Part shown: one piece after another, positions 42,664 to 50,584 of the stretch | Position numbering within the stretch: position 1 is the first letter of the stretch | How the letters are laid out: every line of letters begins with the position of its first letter | NCBI GenBank assembly: GCA_942491735.1 | Contig: CALOCN010000014.1 | Span: 1,798,001-1,862,000, forward strand | Length of the DNA stretch: 64,000 nucleotides | Origin: CALOCN01 sp942491735 | GTDB lineage: Bacteria > Eisenbacteria > RBG-16-71-46 > JABDJR01 | Direction: 5' to 3' | The notes under the pieces: generated by a model | The model's input: only the letters and a program-made list of their open reading frames with translations | The model's database searches: none | Told to the model about the DNA's origin: nothing | Program-made: the position numbers and the translations under genes

Positions 42664-45600
42664 CTAGTACTCCACGCTCCAGCGGATCTCCGCGCCCGAC
42701 TGACGCGAGCCTGCGAGGGTGGTGAACTTGATGTTGCGGGTCAGTGAGTACTCCAGATTGAGGAAGAAGTCCCTCGTGTTGTCCAGCGCCTGCTCGTACT
42801 TGAGGAGCAGTTTGGTGGAGAGGTACTTGCCGACCGTGACCGACGCGCTGGATTGCGAGTCGCCCACGTTGATGGACACCATGTCCACCCCGAGTTCCCC
42901 GGAGAGGGCCTGGGTCAATTCGGCGGAGGCGTATCCTGCCGCCATCCGCCCCACCAGATCCCCCTGACCGCTGTCGAGTTCGTCGCAGCGTTGTCCAAAC
43001 ACCAGGTAGCACATGATGTCCCCCTCGCTCAGCGCTTCCGGTTCCGAGCTGAGCTTGAGCTTGGGCTCGAGCGCCGTACCGGTCACGGCAACCCAGAAGG
43101 TCAGGTTGTCGATCTCGCTCTTGAGGCGCAGGTCGAGCGACGGATTGATCTCGTCCCCTCCGTAGAAGAACACGTCCCCCCGATCCACCTGGAACTGGCG
43201 GCCTACGAAGCGCAGGTCGCCGCGCCGCGCCTTGAGCTTGCCGGTGACGGTGGGTTGGGCCCCGGCCTGTGCCACCTTGAGATCCCCCTCGAGTTCGAGT
43301 TCCATGTCGCGTCCCCGGATCCACAGGTTGCCGGGGATGACGATGCGGATGTCGAGATCAAGATCCAACGGCTCCCGCGAAACCGTGAGGGTGTCCCGCA
43401 CCAACAGGACCGAATCGGTTTCCGCGGCCCACGCGGTCTGTTGCCACAGTTCCGCGGTACCGGAGTAGGGAAGCAGGGTGCGCTTCTGTTCCGGGATCTG
43501 AATGATCCCGTTCTTCAGTTCCAGTTCCCCACGGACCGAGGGGCGCTCCAGGGTGCCGCCGAGGTCCAGCCGACCCGCAACCACGCCCCGGGCGGCCCCG
43601 GCCAGACGGGCTTCGACGTCCCGCAGGGTCAGGTTTCCGTCGAAGCCCAGCGACTCCCGCCCCCCCTCCGCGGCAAGTTCCAGCTTGAGCTCACCCGCAA
43701 CCGCCACGTCCGAAGGAAGGAGCTCGTCGAAATCGGCGAGGGCGATCCACTCGGACGTGATCTTGGCGGACATGGGGCGGGTCGCCGACGCCTCGACCAG
43801 GGTGGGGAGAAGGCTCACTCGAAGCGGCACTTCGGTACGTCCGGTCAGCAGCGACTGGCTTCCCTTGCGCAGGTCCATCCCGACCACCAGCATCGAATCC
43901 GCGCCGTCCTGGCCGTACTGCATGTCCAGTTCGAACCGGTGCTCGGCCAGCTTCTTCCATTGGGGGAAGGTCAGTCCGAGGTCGAGTCCCAGGGAGGGCG
44001 CATCCGGTGCTCCCCCGATGGTGAGTTCCCCGTCGCCCATGGCGAAGAGGTCCGGGTTGCGCGGCGACAGGGGCAGCGGGAGCCGGTTGAGCTGGAGATT
44101 GCCCTTGAGTGCCCCATCCACCATGGCAAGGGATGGGGGGTAGACCGAGACCGTCCCGGGGCCCTCGAAGGTGCCCTCGATCAGCTGTTCCGTTGCGTCT
44201 CCGAAACGCACGTTGGTCAGGACGCGTTCCGAGTTGCCGTGCAGGTCCATGACCAGGCTGAGACCCTGCTTCCCGGCGTAGTCGATGCCGTTCACCCACA
44301 GATCGGATCGCACGTCCGACGTCCCCTCGGCCCGCACGTTGAAACGAATGCTGTCCGGCCACACCCCTTCGAGACCTTCGGGAAGGGTGATGCCCGGCGG
44401 AGGCGTCTCGGCGAGGGCCATCTCGACCTGGGCGATCAGGTCGGCGCCATGGGCACCGGCCCCTCCGTCCACGAGAATCCGACCCAGGGAGCCGGTGAGG
44501 TTGAGCCCGTCGATGTGGAGGCTGTCCGCCTCCGCGTTGACCGCGATGGTGAAAGGACCCTGGTTGCTGAAGTCGGCCTTGCGTAGCCGAACCGCCAGGG
44601 TGTCGAACGAGGCAAACCAGCCGTCGTCCCGCGAGACCTCCACCGTCTGGCGGAGACCCAGTTCGGGTCCTTCCACGGTGAGGTCGATGCGGGCCGGGAA
44701 CAACGTATCGGCGAGGGAGGTGACCCGTAGCTGTGCCGTATCGATCCGAAGCGCGCCGTCCGCCAGATCGGCCTGTGCATCGAGCGATGCGTCGAGGCGT
44801 CCCTCGTCGAGGCGCACCTCGGCCCTCAACGAGGGAACCGAGTGTTCGGCGTAGTCCGCGGAGCCCTCCAGAAGGACGTGTGCTTTCGGTTTGGCGCGTG
44901 TTCCCTGCACGTCTCCCTGGAGGGACAGCCGGGCCTCGAGATCGTCCCGCTCCATGCCGAGGATTCGTCGGGCCAAGGCCAGGCTGTCCACCTGTACGAA
45001 CCCGGTCAGGTCGAGGATTTCCCCCACGGTGCCGGCGATCCACGCCCGCACCCCGTCGAGGGCAAGCGACAGGCTGTCCACGGCGATCTCCTGGGCCGTT
45101 CCGTGCGCGACCACCCGGGCCGCGTCGATCCACTCGGTGGCCGAGAGATCCACATCGGCGGCGAAGGCCGGCCCGTCCTTGGACGGCGACACCCCGATGC
45201 GGAGCGACCCCGCAAGCGGTCCCAGGTCGTCGACCGAGGCATTCTCGGGAAGCAGGGCGCGCAACCTCCGCGGCCCCGGTAGCCGGAAGCTGCCGGTCGC
45301 GGTCGCGGTCAGCGCGCTGTCCCTGCGGGCGCTGGTGAAATCGAGGTCGAAGAAGACCGGCTCCTCTTTCTGCCACGCGGAGGCCAGGGCGTCCCGCTCC
45401 GCGGGCCGGTCGTCGAGGAGTCGAATCAGCGGAGCGGGCGCCCGGTTGAGCGTCCAATCGAGACTTGCCGACCCGTTCACGAAGTCCTCGAGGGACGCGG
45501 CCAGGAGCAGTTCCCCAAGCTCGCCGGTCATCCGGAGGTCCTTGACTTCCAGATCCCGGGTTGTCGGGTCAAAGGTGACCCGGCTGCGTTTGCCGCCCTC

Positions 45601-47103
45601 CGGCAGCTTGTTCGTCGCGAGGGCATCGACGATGCGCAGCGGGGACAGGTCGGCAATGATCCGATCACCGAGGGTAAAGCCTCCTTCCAGACCGGCCCAC
45701 AGGTCGAACGTGCGCGCCCGCAGTCGGAACGTCCCGCTGCGGTCGGGGGCCATCGACGCGTCGAGGGTGAGCGGCGCGATGGTGGTGGAACCGGAGCGGA
45801 CTCCACCATCCAGTCGCAGGGTGACCCGTGGGGACGCCACCGCACCGGAAACCGATGCGCGCAGGTCGGCGACCAGCGAGTCGGGTGGCGCCGTGTCCGG
45901 TTGCAGAAGGGTCAGCCACTGCGTTCCCCGGATCCGGACACGTGCCTGGGCCAGTAGCGTATCGGCCATGGAAGCGGTTCCGGTCACGCGCAGACCCGGC
46001 AGGCCCACATCGAGACTGTCGCAGTCCAGGCGTCCGCTGTCCCAGGTCGCGCGCAGGAACCCGGGTTCCATCCAGCTGTTGCCGCGAAGGTGAACGTTCG
46101 CTGTGGCCCGGACCGTGGGGTCCCAGTGGACCTTCCCCGAGGCCTCGATCCGGAGTCGATCCAGATCGGGCAGTCCCTCCACCGCGACTCCGGGCAGGGA
46201 CAGCGCGTCCAGTTCGGGTGTCGACGGAGTGACCAGTGTCAGTTCGTAGTCCGCGCCGATCGGGACCTCCCCGTCGAACACGAGGGCGAGCGAGAGCTCC
46301 ATGCCCCAGATGTCCGGAACGGTCTGCGCGGAGTCCGGCGTGACGGCCACCAGAATGCGATCCGCGGGAGTGCTGAGGCGCACGAAGACCGGCTGTCCCT
46401 GGACGCTGATCGCGAGGCCCCCGTGGACCCGCTTGTCCCGAGGCTCGGCAACCAGCGATCCCGAGCCCAGCCGCCACCCCTGTTCCGGGGAGTGGGCTCG
46501 CAGGTCGTTCACGGAGAGGCGAGCCGGCGCTTCCGCCAGCAGTTGTGCACCCAGATCCAGGCTCACGTCCCGCACCGTCGTGGAGTCGGGGAGGACCACC
46601 CGGGACGCGGTGATACGGATCGCGTTGATCGCGACCGAAGGAACTCCGGGAAGCGAACCGGTCCGAAGATAGGGCACCCCGCCGGGGGAAGCCGGTTCCT
46701 GGACCACGGTCGAGTCCACCGCCGGGGCCGGGAAGCGGGCCTGGAGCGCGGGAAGGTTCGCCTGGACCGCGAGGGCTTCGATGGAGTTGACGACAAGATC
46801 CTTGCTGAGCAGCGGACGGATCCGCGCATCCACGAAGAGACGCTCCGCGGACAGGAGGGTATCGCCGGCGTCCGTCCAGAGCACGTCGTTGAGATCGATC
46901 CGGGCCAGGCTGGGCCAACCGGCGTCATCCACGGTCAGGGTTCCGGGGAGGGTGTCCGATGCCTTGTCGATGGCGACCCGCAGGACGGCGGATCGCACCG
47001 GGGCCAACGTGACGAAGACCAGCAGCACGAGTCCCACCAGACCGAGCAGGCCGAGAACGACCCGGAGGGAAATGCGCAGGAGGCGTCGCAGTCGTGGGCT
47101 CAT
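42664..47103 (-). CDS. tamB: TamB-like translocation/lipid-transport protein
   Basis: 1479 residues from the ATG at 47103, one base inside the stop of the TamA-like gene. A basic N-terminus and a single membrane helix (ISLRVVLGLLGLVGLVLLVF) anchor it in the inner membrane. The long middle is repetitive beta structure, as in AsmA-like bridge proteins. The C-terminal DUF490 domain is clear: GDIMCYLVFGQRCDEL, SAELTQALSGELGVDMVSIN, VGKYLSTKLLLKYEQALDNT, ending EIRWSVEY with a terminal aromatic. TamB spans the periplasm and works with TamA in outer-membrane protein assembly and phospholipid transport; the gene order tamA-tamB is the classic one. Confidence 0.93.
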   Translation of the reverse strand: MSPRLRRLLRISLRVVLGLLGLVGLVLLVFVTLAPVRSAVLRVAIDKASDTLPGTLTVDDAGWPSLARIDLNDVLWTDAGDTLLSAERLFVDARIRPLLSKDLVVNSIEALAVQANLPALQARFPAPAVDSTVVQEPASPGGVPYLRTGSLPGVPSVAINAIRITASRVVLPDSTTVRDVSLDLGAQLLAEAPARLSVNDLRAHSPEQGWRLGSGSLVAEPRDKRVHGGLAISVQGQPVFVRLSTPADRILVAVTPDSAQTVPDIWGMELSLALVFDGEVPIGADYELTLVTPSTPELDALSLPGVAVEGLPDLDRLRIEASGKVHWDPTVRATANVHLRGNSWMEPGFLRATWDSGRLDCDSLDVGLPGLRVTGTASMADTLLAQARVRIRGTQWLTLLQPDTAPPDSLVADLRASVSGAVASPRVTLRLDGGVRSGSTTIAPLTLDASMAPDRSGTFRLRARTFDLWAGLEGGFTLGDRIIADLSPLRIVDALATNKLPEGGKRSRVTFDPTTRDLEVKDLRMTGELGELLLAASLEDFVNGSASLDWTLNRAPAPLIRLLDDRPAERDALASAWQKEEPVFFDLDFTSARRDSALTATATGSFRLPGPRRLRALLPENASVDDLGPLAGSLRIGVSPSKDGPAFAADVDLSATEWIDAARVVAHGTAQEIAVDSLSLALDGVRAWIAGTVGEILDLTGFVQVDSLALARRILGMERDDLEARLSLQGDVQGTRAKPKAHVLLEGSADYAEHSVPSLRAEVRLDEGRLDASLDAQADLADGALRIDTAQLRVTSLADTLFPARIDLTVEGPELGLRQTVEVSRDDGWFASFDTLAVRLRKADFSNQGPFTIAVNAEADSLHIDGLNLTGSLGRILVDGGAGAHGADLIAQVEMALAETPPPGITLPEGLEGVWPDSIRFNVRAEGTSDVRSDLWVNGIDYAGKQGLSLVMDLHGNSERVLTNVRFGDATEQLIEGTFEGPGTVSVYPPSLAMVDGALKGNLQLNRLPLPLSPRNPDLFAMGDGELTIGGAPDAPSLGLDLGLTFPQWKKLAEHRFELDMQYGQDGADSMLVVGMDLRKGSQSLLTGRTEVPLRVSLLPTLVEASATRPMSAKITSEWIALADFDELLPSDVAVAGELKLELAAEGGRESLGFDGNLTLRDVEARLAGAARGVVAGRLDLGGTLERPSVRGELELKNGIIQIPEQKRTLLPYSGTAELWQQTAWAAETDSVLLVRDTLTVSREPLDLDLDIRIVIPGNLWIRGRDMELELEGDLKVAQAGAQPTVTGKLKARRGDLRFVGRQFQVDRGDVFFYGGDEINPSLDLRLKSEIDNLTFWVAVTGTALEPKLKLSSEPEALSEGDIMCYLVFGQRCDELDSGQGDLVGRMAAGYASAELTQALSGELGVDMVSINVGDSQSSASVTVGKYLSTKLLLKYEQALDNTRDFFLNLEYSLTRNIKFTTLAGSRQSGAEIRWSVEY

Positions 47104-48896
47104 CAGAACGTGGTCCCAAAGGTGAGGTGCCAGGCGTTTCGGGGCTCGGGCGAACGCGTGGTCAACCGGTGCCCGTAGTCCAGCCGGACCGGCCCCACCG
47201 GCGTCTTGATCCAGATTCCCGGACCCACGGCGACTTCCATTTCGTCCAGACGCGTTTCCTCCACCGTGCCCCAGACCTGTCCGACATCCATGAACACCGC
47301 CCCCCGCAGGAGTCCCCAGATGGGAAAGCGGAGGTCGAGCGACAATTCCAATACCGCCTCGCCGCCCAGGGGATCCCCGTTGATGTCCACCGGTCCGAGT
47401 TTTCGTCTCCCGAACCCGCGATGGGTCGTACTGCCGCCACTGTAGAACCGCCGGTTGGGGAGGATTTCCGTGTTCCCCGAGATGGGGGACGCCAGACCCA
47501 GTCGCATGCGCCCGGAGACAAAGGTCTGACCCTTGAGGGTGCGGAACTGGACCACGTTCGCCTCGGCCAGCGTATAGGGACTCACCGAGACGAGGTCGGG
47601 CGACAGGTCGAACCGCAGCCGGAAGAACCTTCCCCGGGTGGGAAGCACCGGATCGTTGGTGTTGTCCAGATCGAGGCCGCCCCCGATCGTGGTCACGAGC
47701 CCCTGGGCCTCGGGAATTTCCAGCGAGTCGGCGACGTCGGACGACACATCGACCCGCGAGAGGTTGACTCCCAGGGTCCAGTAGCTGCGGCGGGCCAGGT
47801 ACCAACGATTCTGGAGGGTCACACCCAGGTCCCGCTGCACGTAGTTGGGCTCGGTGTCGCGGCTGCCAAAAGCCTCCAGTTCAAGCCGGCTTCGCGGGGA
47901 CACCAACGCGGGCCACCACGTCCCGGCGCTGATCCGGGCGGTGAACTGGGACCAGATCGCCGAGGCCTCGAACCCGCGCCCCCCCTTGAACAGGTTCCGG
48001 TGTTGCCAACGGGCCGAGACCCGCAGCCGATCCTCCGTCCAGTAGCCCAGCCCGGCCTCGAAGAGCCGGGGGTCCCGCTCGGTCACCGTGATCATCGCGT
48101 CCAGGCTGTCCGTGCCCACCGGCGCCAGGTCGATGCGGATCTGCCCGAATACATTGAGGATCCGCAGGTTCTCGTCCGCATCGCGCACCCGTCGGGGGGA
48201 GTACCGGACTCCCCGGCGAAGGTCGGCGGTCCGGACGGCCAGGCCCTGGAGGTTTTCCGGGGCGCCACGCACCCGGGTCTCGCGAAAGGCATAGATGGAG
48301 CCGGGCTTGGCAAGAAAGACCACGTGAACCCGTCGCGAGCGTGCCCGGTCGAGCACCAGTTCAACCTCGGCCTTGTAGTACCCCTCCTGCTGTAGGGCGT
48401 CGGTCAGGGCGGCCGAGGCGGCGTTCATCCGGGCGTCCTGGAAGATCTCTTCGGCGAGGGGGAGGACCGAGGTATCGTCGAACTCCAGGGACTCCGGGAA
48501 TCCTTCCAGTGAGACCGACTCCACCCGGATGGGTTCGCCGATCACGCGCAGGGTGATCGTGAGTTCCTCTTCGGCCTCCAGGGGCTCAAGGCCCACCTCC
48601 ACCTGGGCGTCCGGGTAGCCGTGGCGGGCCAGGAAGAGACGCGTCCGGTCGAGGTCCTGCTCCAGGATGGACCCGAAGAAGTCGGATCGCTTGCGGCCCA
48701 ACAGTTTCTTGTCCCCGCTGAGGGCCAGACCGCCCAGGAGCTCGTCGGCGAAGGCCTTCGGCAGTCCCTCCACGCGCACGCGGGCTACCGACCACCCCTT
48801 GAAGCGATCGGCGTCGTCGGGTATCTGGGCATCGGCGAGCCCGGTGGCCGCGAAACAGATCGCGAGCATCCCCAGGATGCAGTGTCGTGCTCTCAT
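47103..48896 (-). CDS. tamA: TamA-like Omp85-family outer-membrane assembly protein
   Basis: 597 residues with signal peptide MRARHCILGMLAICFAATG. POTRA-like domains occupy ~30-270 (VARVRVEGLPKAFADELLGG, RVESVSLEGFPESLEF, NAASAALTDALQQEGYYKAE, RRVRDADENLRILNVFGQIR). The 16-stranded barrel follows, with the Omp85 lid-lock motif in RFYSGGSTTHRGFGRRKLGP (RGF conserved) and a last strand ending LTFGTTF with terminal Phe. It overlaps tamB by one base. Size and three POTRA-like units fit TamA rather than BamA. Confidence 0.92.
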   Translation of the reverse strand: MRARHCILGMLAICFAATGLADAQIPDDADRFKGWSVARVRVEGLPKAFADELLGGLALSGDKKLLGRKRSDFFGSILEQDLDRTRLFLARHGYPDAQVEVGLEPLEAEEELTITLRVIGEPIRVESVSLEGFPESLEFDDTSVLPLAEEIFQDARMNAASAALTDALQQEGYYKAEVELVLDRARSRRVHVVFLAKPGSIYAFRETRVRGAPENLQGLAVRTADLRRGVRYSPRRVRDADENLRILNVFGQIRIDLAPVGTDSLDAMITVTERDPRLFEAGLGYWTEDRLRVSARWQHRNLFKGGRGFEASAIWSQFTARISAGTWWPALVSPRSRLELEAFGSRDTEPNYVQRDLGVTLQNRWYLARRSYWTLGVNLSRVDVSSDVADSLEIPEAQGLVTTIGGGLDLDNTNDPVLPTRGRFFRLRFDLSPDLVSVSPYTLAEANVVQFRTLKGQTFVSGRMRLGLASPISGNTEILPNRRFYSGGSTTHRGFGRRKLGPVDINGDPLGGEAVLELSLDLRFPIWGLLRGAVFMDVGQVWGTVEETRLDEMEVAVGPGIWIKTPVGPVRLDYGHRLTTRSPEPRNAWHLTFGTTF

Positions 48897-48988
48897 GCGT
48901 CGGAATGGGCCGCCGTAGGTGGGAGGTTCCAGGACTTGGGCGGGACGAGTATACTCCCTCGCTGATTCCCCGATGAGGAGGCTCTTCC

Positions 48989-49495
48989 ATGAAACTGTGC
49001 CTGATGGCCATCGCTGTCCTTTTTGTCCTGACCGGTTGCGGTAGTGGTCCCAGCGTCCATACGGAGTACGACACTACCTGGGACTTTGCCGACTACAAGA
49101 CGTGGCAGTGGCGTTACGCCGAGGCGCCTGCCAGCGAAGACCCCCGGTTGAACAATCCGGAACTCCGGGACCGCATTCGGCGCGAGGTCACCCGGGCCAT
49201 GGCGGAGCGGGGATACACCTACGTGCCCGAGGGAGGGGACCTGCTGGTGCAGATCCAGGCCCATGTGGACGACAAATCCTTCAGCCGTCCCAATTTCGGT
49301 TCGGAAGGCTATCGCGAGACCGATCAGTGGGCGGAAGGCCTCCTGAGCGTCGGGATCCGGGACGCGGCCGAGGACCTGCTGATCTGGCAGGGATCGGCGC
49401 ACGGGGATTTCAAGCCCAGCACGCCCAAGGAAGAGCGCCTTGAAAAGGTCGACGAGCTGGTCGATACCATCATCTCCAAATTCCCGCCCAAGTGA
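48989..49495 (+). CDS. DUF4136 lipoprotein
   Basis: 168 residues with a textbook lipobox (LFVLTGCGSG). The DUF4136 pattern is seen: YDTTWDFADYKTWQW near the N-terminus, IRREVTRAMAERGYTYVPEG, DLLVQIQAHV, and RLEKVDELVDTIISKFPPK at the end. An envelope protein of unknown function, frequent in Gram-negative bacteria. It is divergent from tamA (92 bp) and 19 bp before the next barrel gene, probably the same transcript. Confidence 0.87.
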   Translation: MKLCLMAIAVLFVLTGCGSGPSVHTEYDTTWDFADYKTWQWRYAEAPASEDPRLNNPELRDRIRREVTRAMAERGYTYVPEGGDLLVQIQAHVDDKSFSRPNFGSEGYRETDQWAEGLLSVGIRDAAEDLLIWQGSAHGDFKPSTPKEERLEKVDELVDTIISKFPPK

Positions 49496-49514
49496 CGCCG
49501 CTAGGAGACTAGAG

Positions 49515-50165
49515 ATGCTTCGACGCGTATTGCTGATGGTGGTCGTGGTGTTGATCGCGGGGCAGCACGACGCCCACGCGCGCACGCGCAACAAGATCGA
49601 GTTCACCCCGTTCGCCGGCTTTGCCTTTGGTGGTTCCTTCAGCGGGGGGACCTACGGTTCCACCGAGCAGCCCATCACGGCGCGTGATCTCCGGATCAAG
49701 GAGGGGTTCACCTGGGGGGGAATCATCAACATCCCCATCAGCCGCCAGGCCCAGTTCGAGATGTCCTACGCAAAGCAGAGCACGACCCTGGATTTCAAGA
49801 TCCCGGCCGAGTCCGACCTCCCGTTGCTGGATATCGGGATGAACTACTGGCAGTTCGGCTTCACCTACCAGCAGCCCAAGGAAAAGCTTGTTCCCTTCGC
49901 CTCGTTGACCGGTGGAGTGAACTACATCACCACCAAGGATCCCGACTTCTCCAACACGACGCGTTTCGCGGGTGGGTTGAGCCTCGGGTTGAAGTGGTTC
50001 CCCAAGCAGCAGGTCGGCGTTCGGGGGCAGATTCGCGGTCTGGGGACCTACCTGGGCTCCAGCAGCCAGATCTTCTGCGACCCGGCAGGCTTCTGCTACA
50101 ACTACCCCAACTCGCTTTGGATCTGGCAGGGGGAGTTGTCCGCCGGCCTCATTCTCGCGTTCTAG
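49515..50165 (+). CDS. Outer-membrane beta-barrel protein (hypothetical)
   Basis: 216 residues from the ATG at 49515 (AGGAG 7 bases upstream). Signal peptide MLRRVLLMVVVVLIAGQHDAHA. The mature chain starts IEFTPFAGFAFGGSFSGGTY and goes on with barrel-like strands (MNYWQFGFTYQQ, FASLTGGVNYITTKD, FAGGLSLGLKWFPKQQVGVR) ending ELSAGLILAF with terminal Phe. A short CDPAGFCYNYP stretch may form a disulfide loop. No specific family recognised. It sits between two lipoprotein genes on one transcript. Confidence 0.77.
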   Translation: MLRRVLLMVVVVLIAGQHDAHARTRNKIEFTPFAGFAFGGSFSGGTYGSTEQPITARDLRIKEGFTWGGIINIPISRQAQFEMSYAKQSTTLDFKIPAESDLPLLDIGMNYWQFGFTYQQPKEKLVPFASLTGGVNYITTKDPDFSNTTRFAGGLSLGLKWFPKQQVGVRGQIRGLGTYLGSSSQIFCDPAGFCYNYPNSLWIWQGELSAGLILAF

Positions 50166-50167
50166 TC

Positions 50168-50557
50168 ATGAAGCGCGTGATCGGGCTCGATCGGGTCGTT
50201 GCCGGCGCGATGCTGACCCTGGTCCTCGGATGCGGGGATGGGAACCCGGCTCGTGAGCTGGCCGAAGGAACCCGGGTCTATCTCACCGGACTGCCCGCCG
50301 CATCGGGTCCCGGACGGGTGGTCACCTTGACCCTCTACCCGGGTGGCGACGCCCTCCTTGTCGAGAAGTTCATCGACCGCGATCCGCCCGGAGGATTCCT
50401 CCGTCCGGCAACCTGGACGGAGGGCAAGGACGGAATCGACCTCCATCTCACCGACGAGGAGGGGGAAGTGCTGTCGTTTCGCCGGCGCGGAAACCGGCTG
50501 GACTACTCCGGAGACGCCTACGGTGCCGGGGGACTCCCGCTGGAGCGGGTGCATTGA
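50168..50557 (+). CDS. Small lipoprotein of unknown function
   Basis: 129 residues from the ATG at 50168, two bases after the previous stop. Lipobox LTLVLGC. The mature ~105 residues look like a small beta protein (GPGRVVTLTLYPGGDALLVE, DGIDLHLTDEEGEVLSFRRR). Family not recognised; the pattern is similar in feel to META/NlpE-like small envelope barrels but no motif proves it. Last gene of the 48989-50557 run, convergent with the aminopeptidase gene. Confidence 0.65.
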   Translation: MKRVIGLDRVVAGAMLTLVLGCGDGNPARELAEGTRVYLTGLPAASGPGRVVTLTLYPGGDALLVEKFIDRDPPGGFLRPATWTEGKDGIDLHLTDEEGEVLSFRRRGNRLDYSGDAYGAGGLPLERVH

Positions 50558-50584
50558 TTCCCCCGGCGCCGGTGGCGGTCTGAA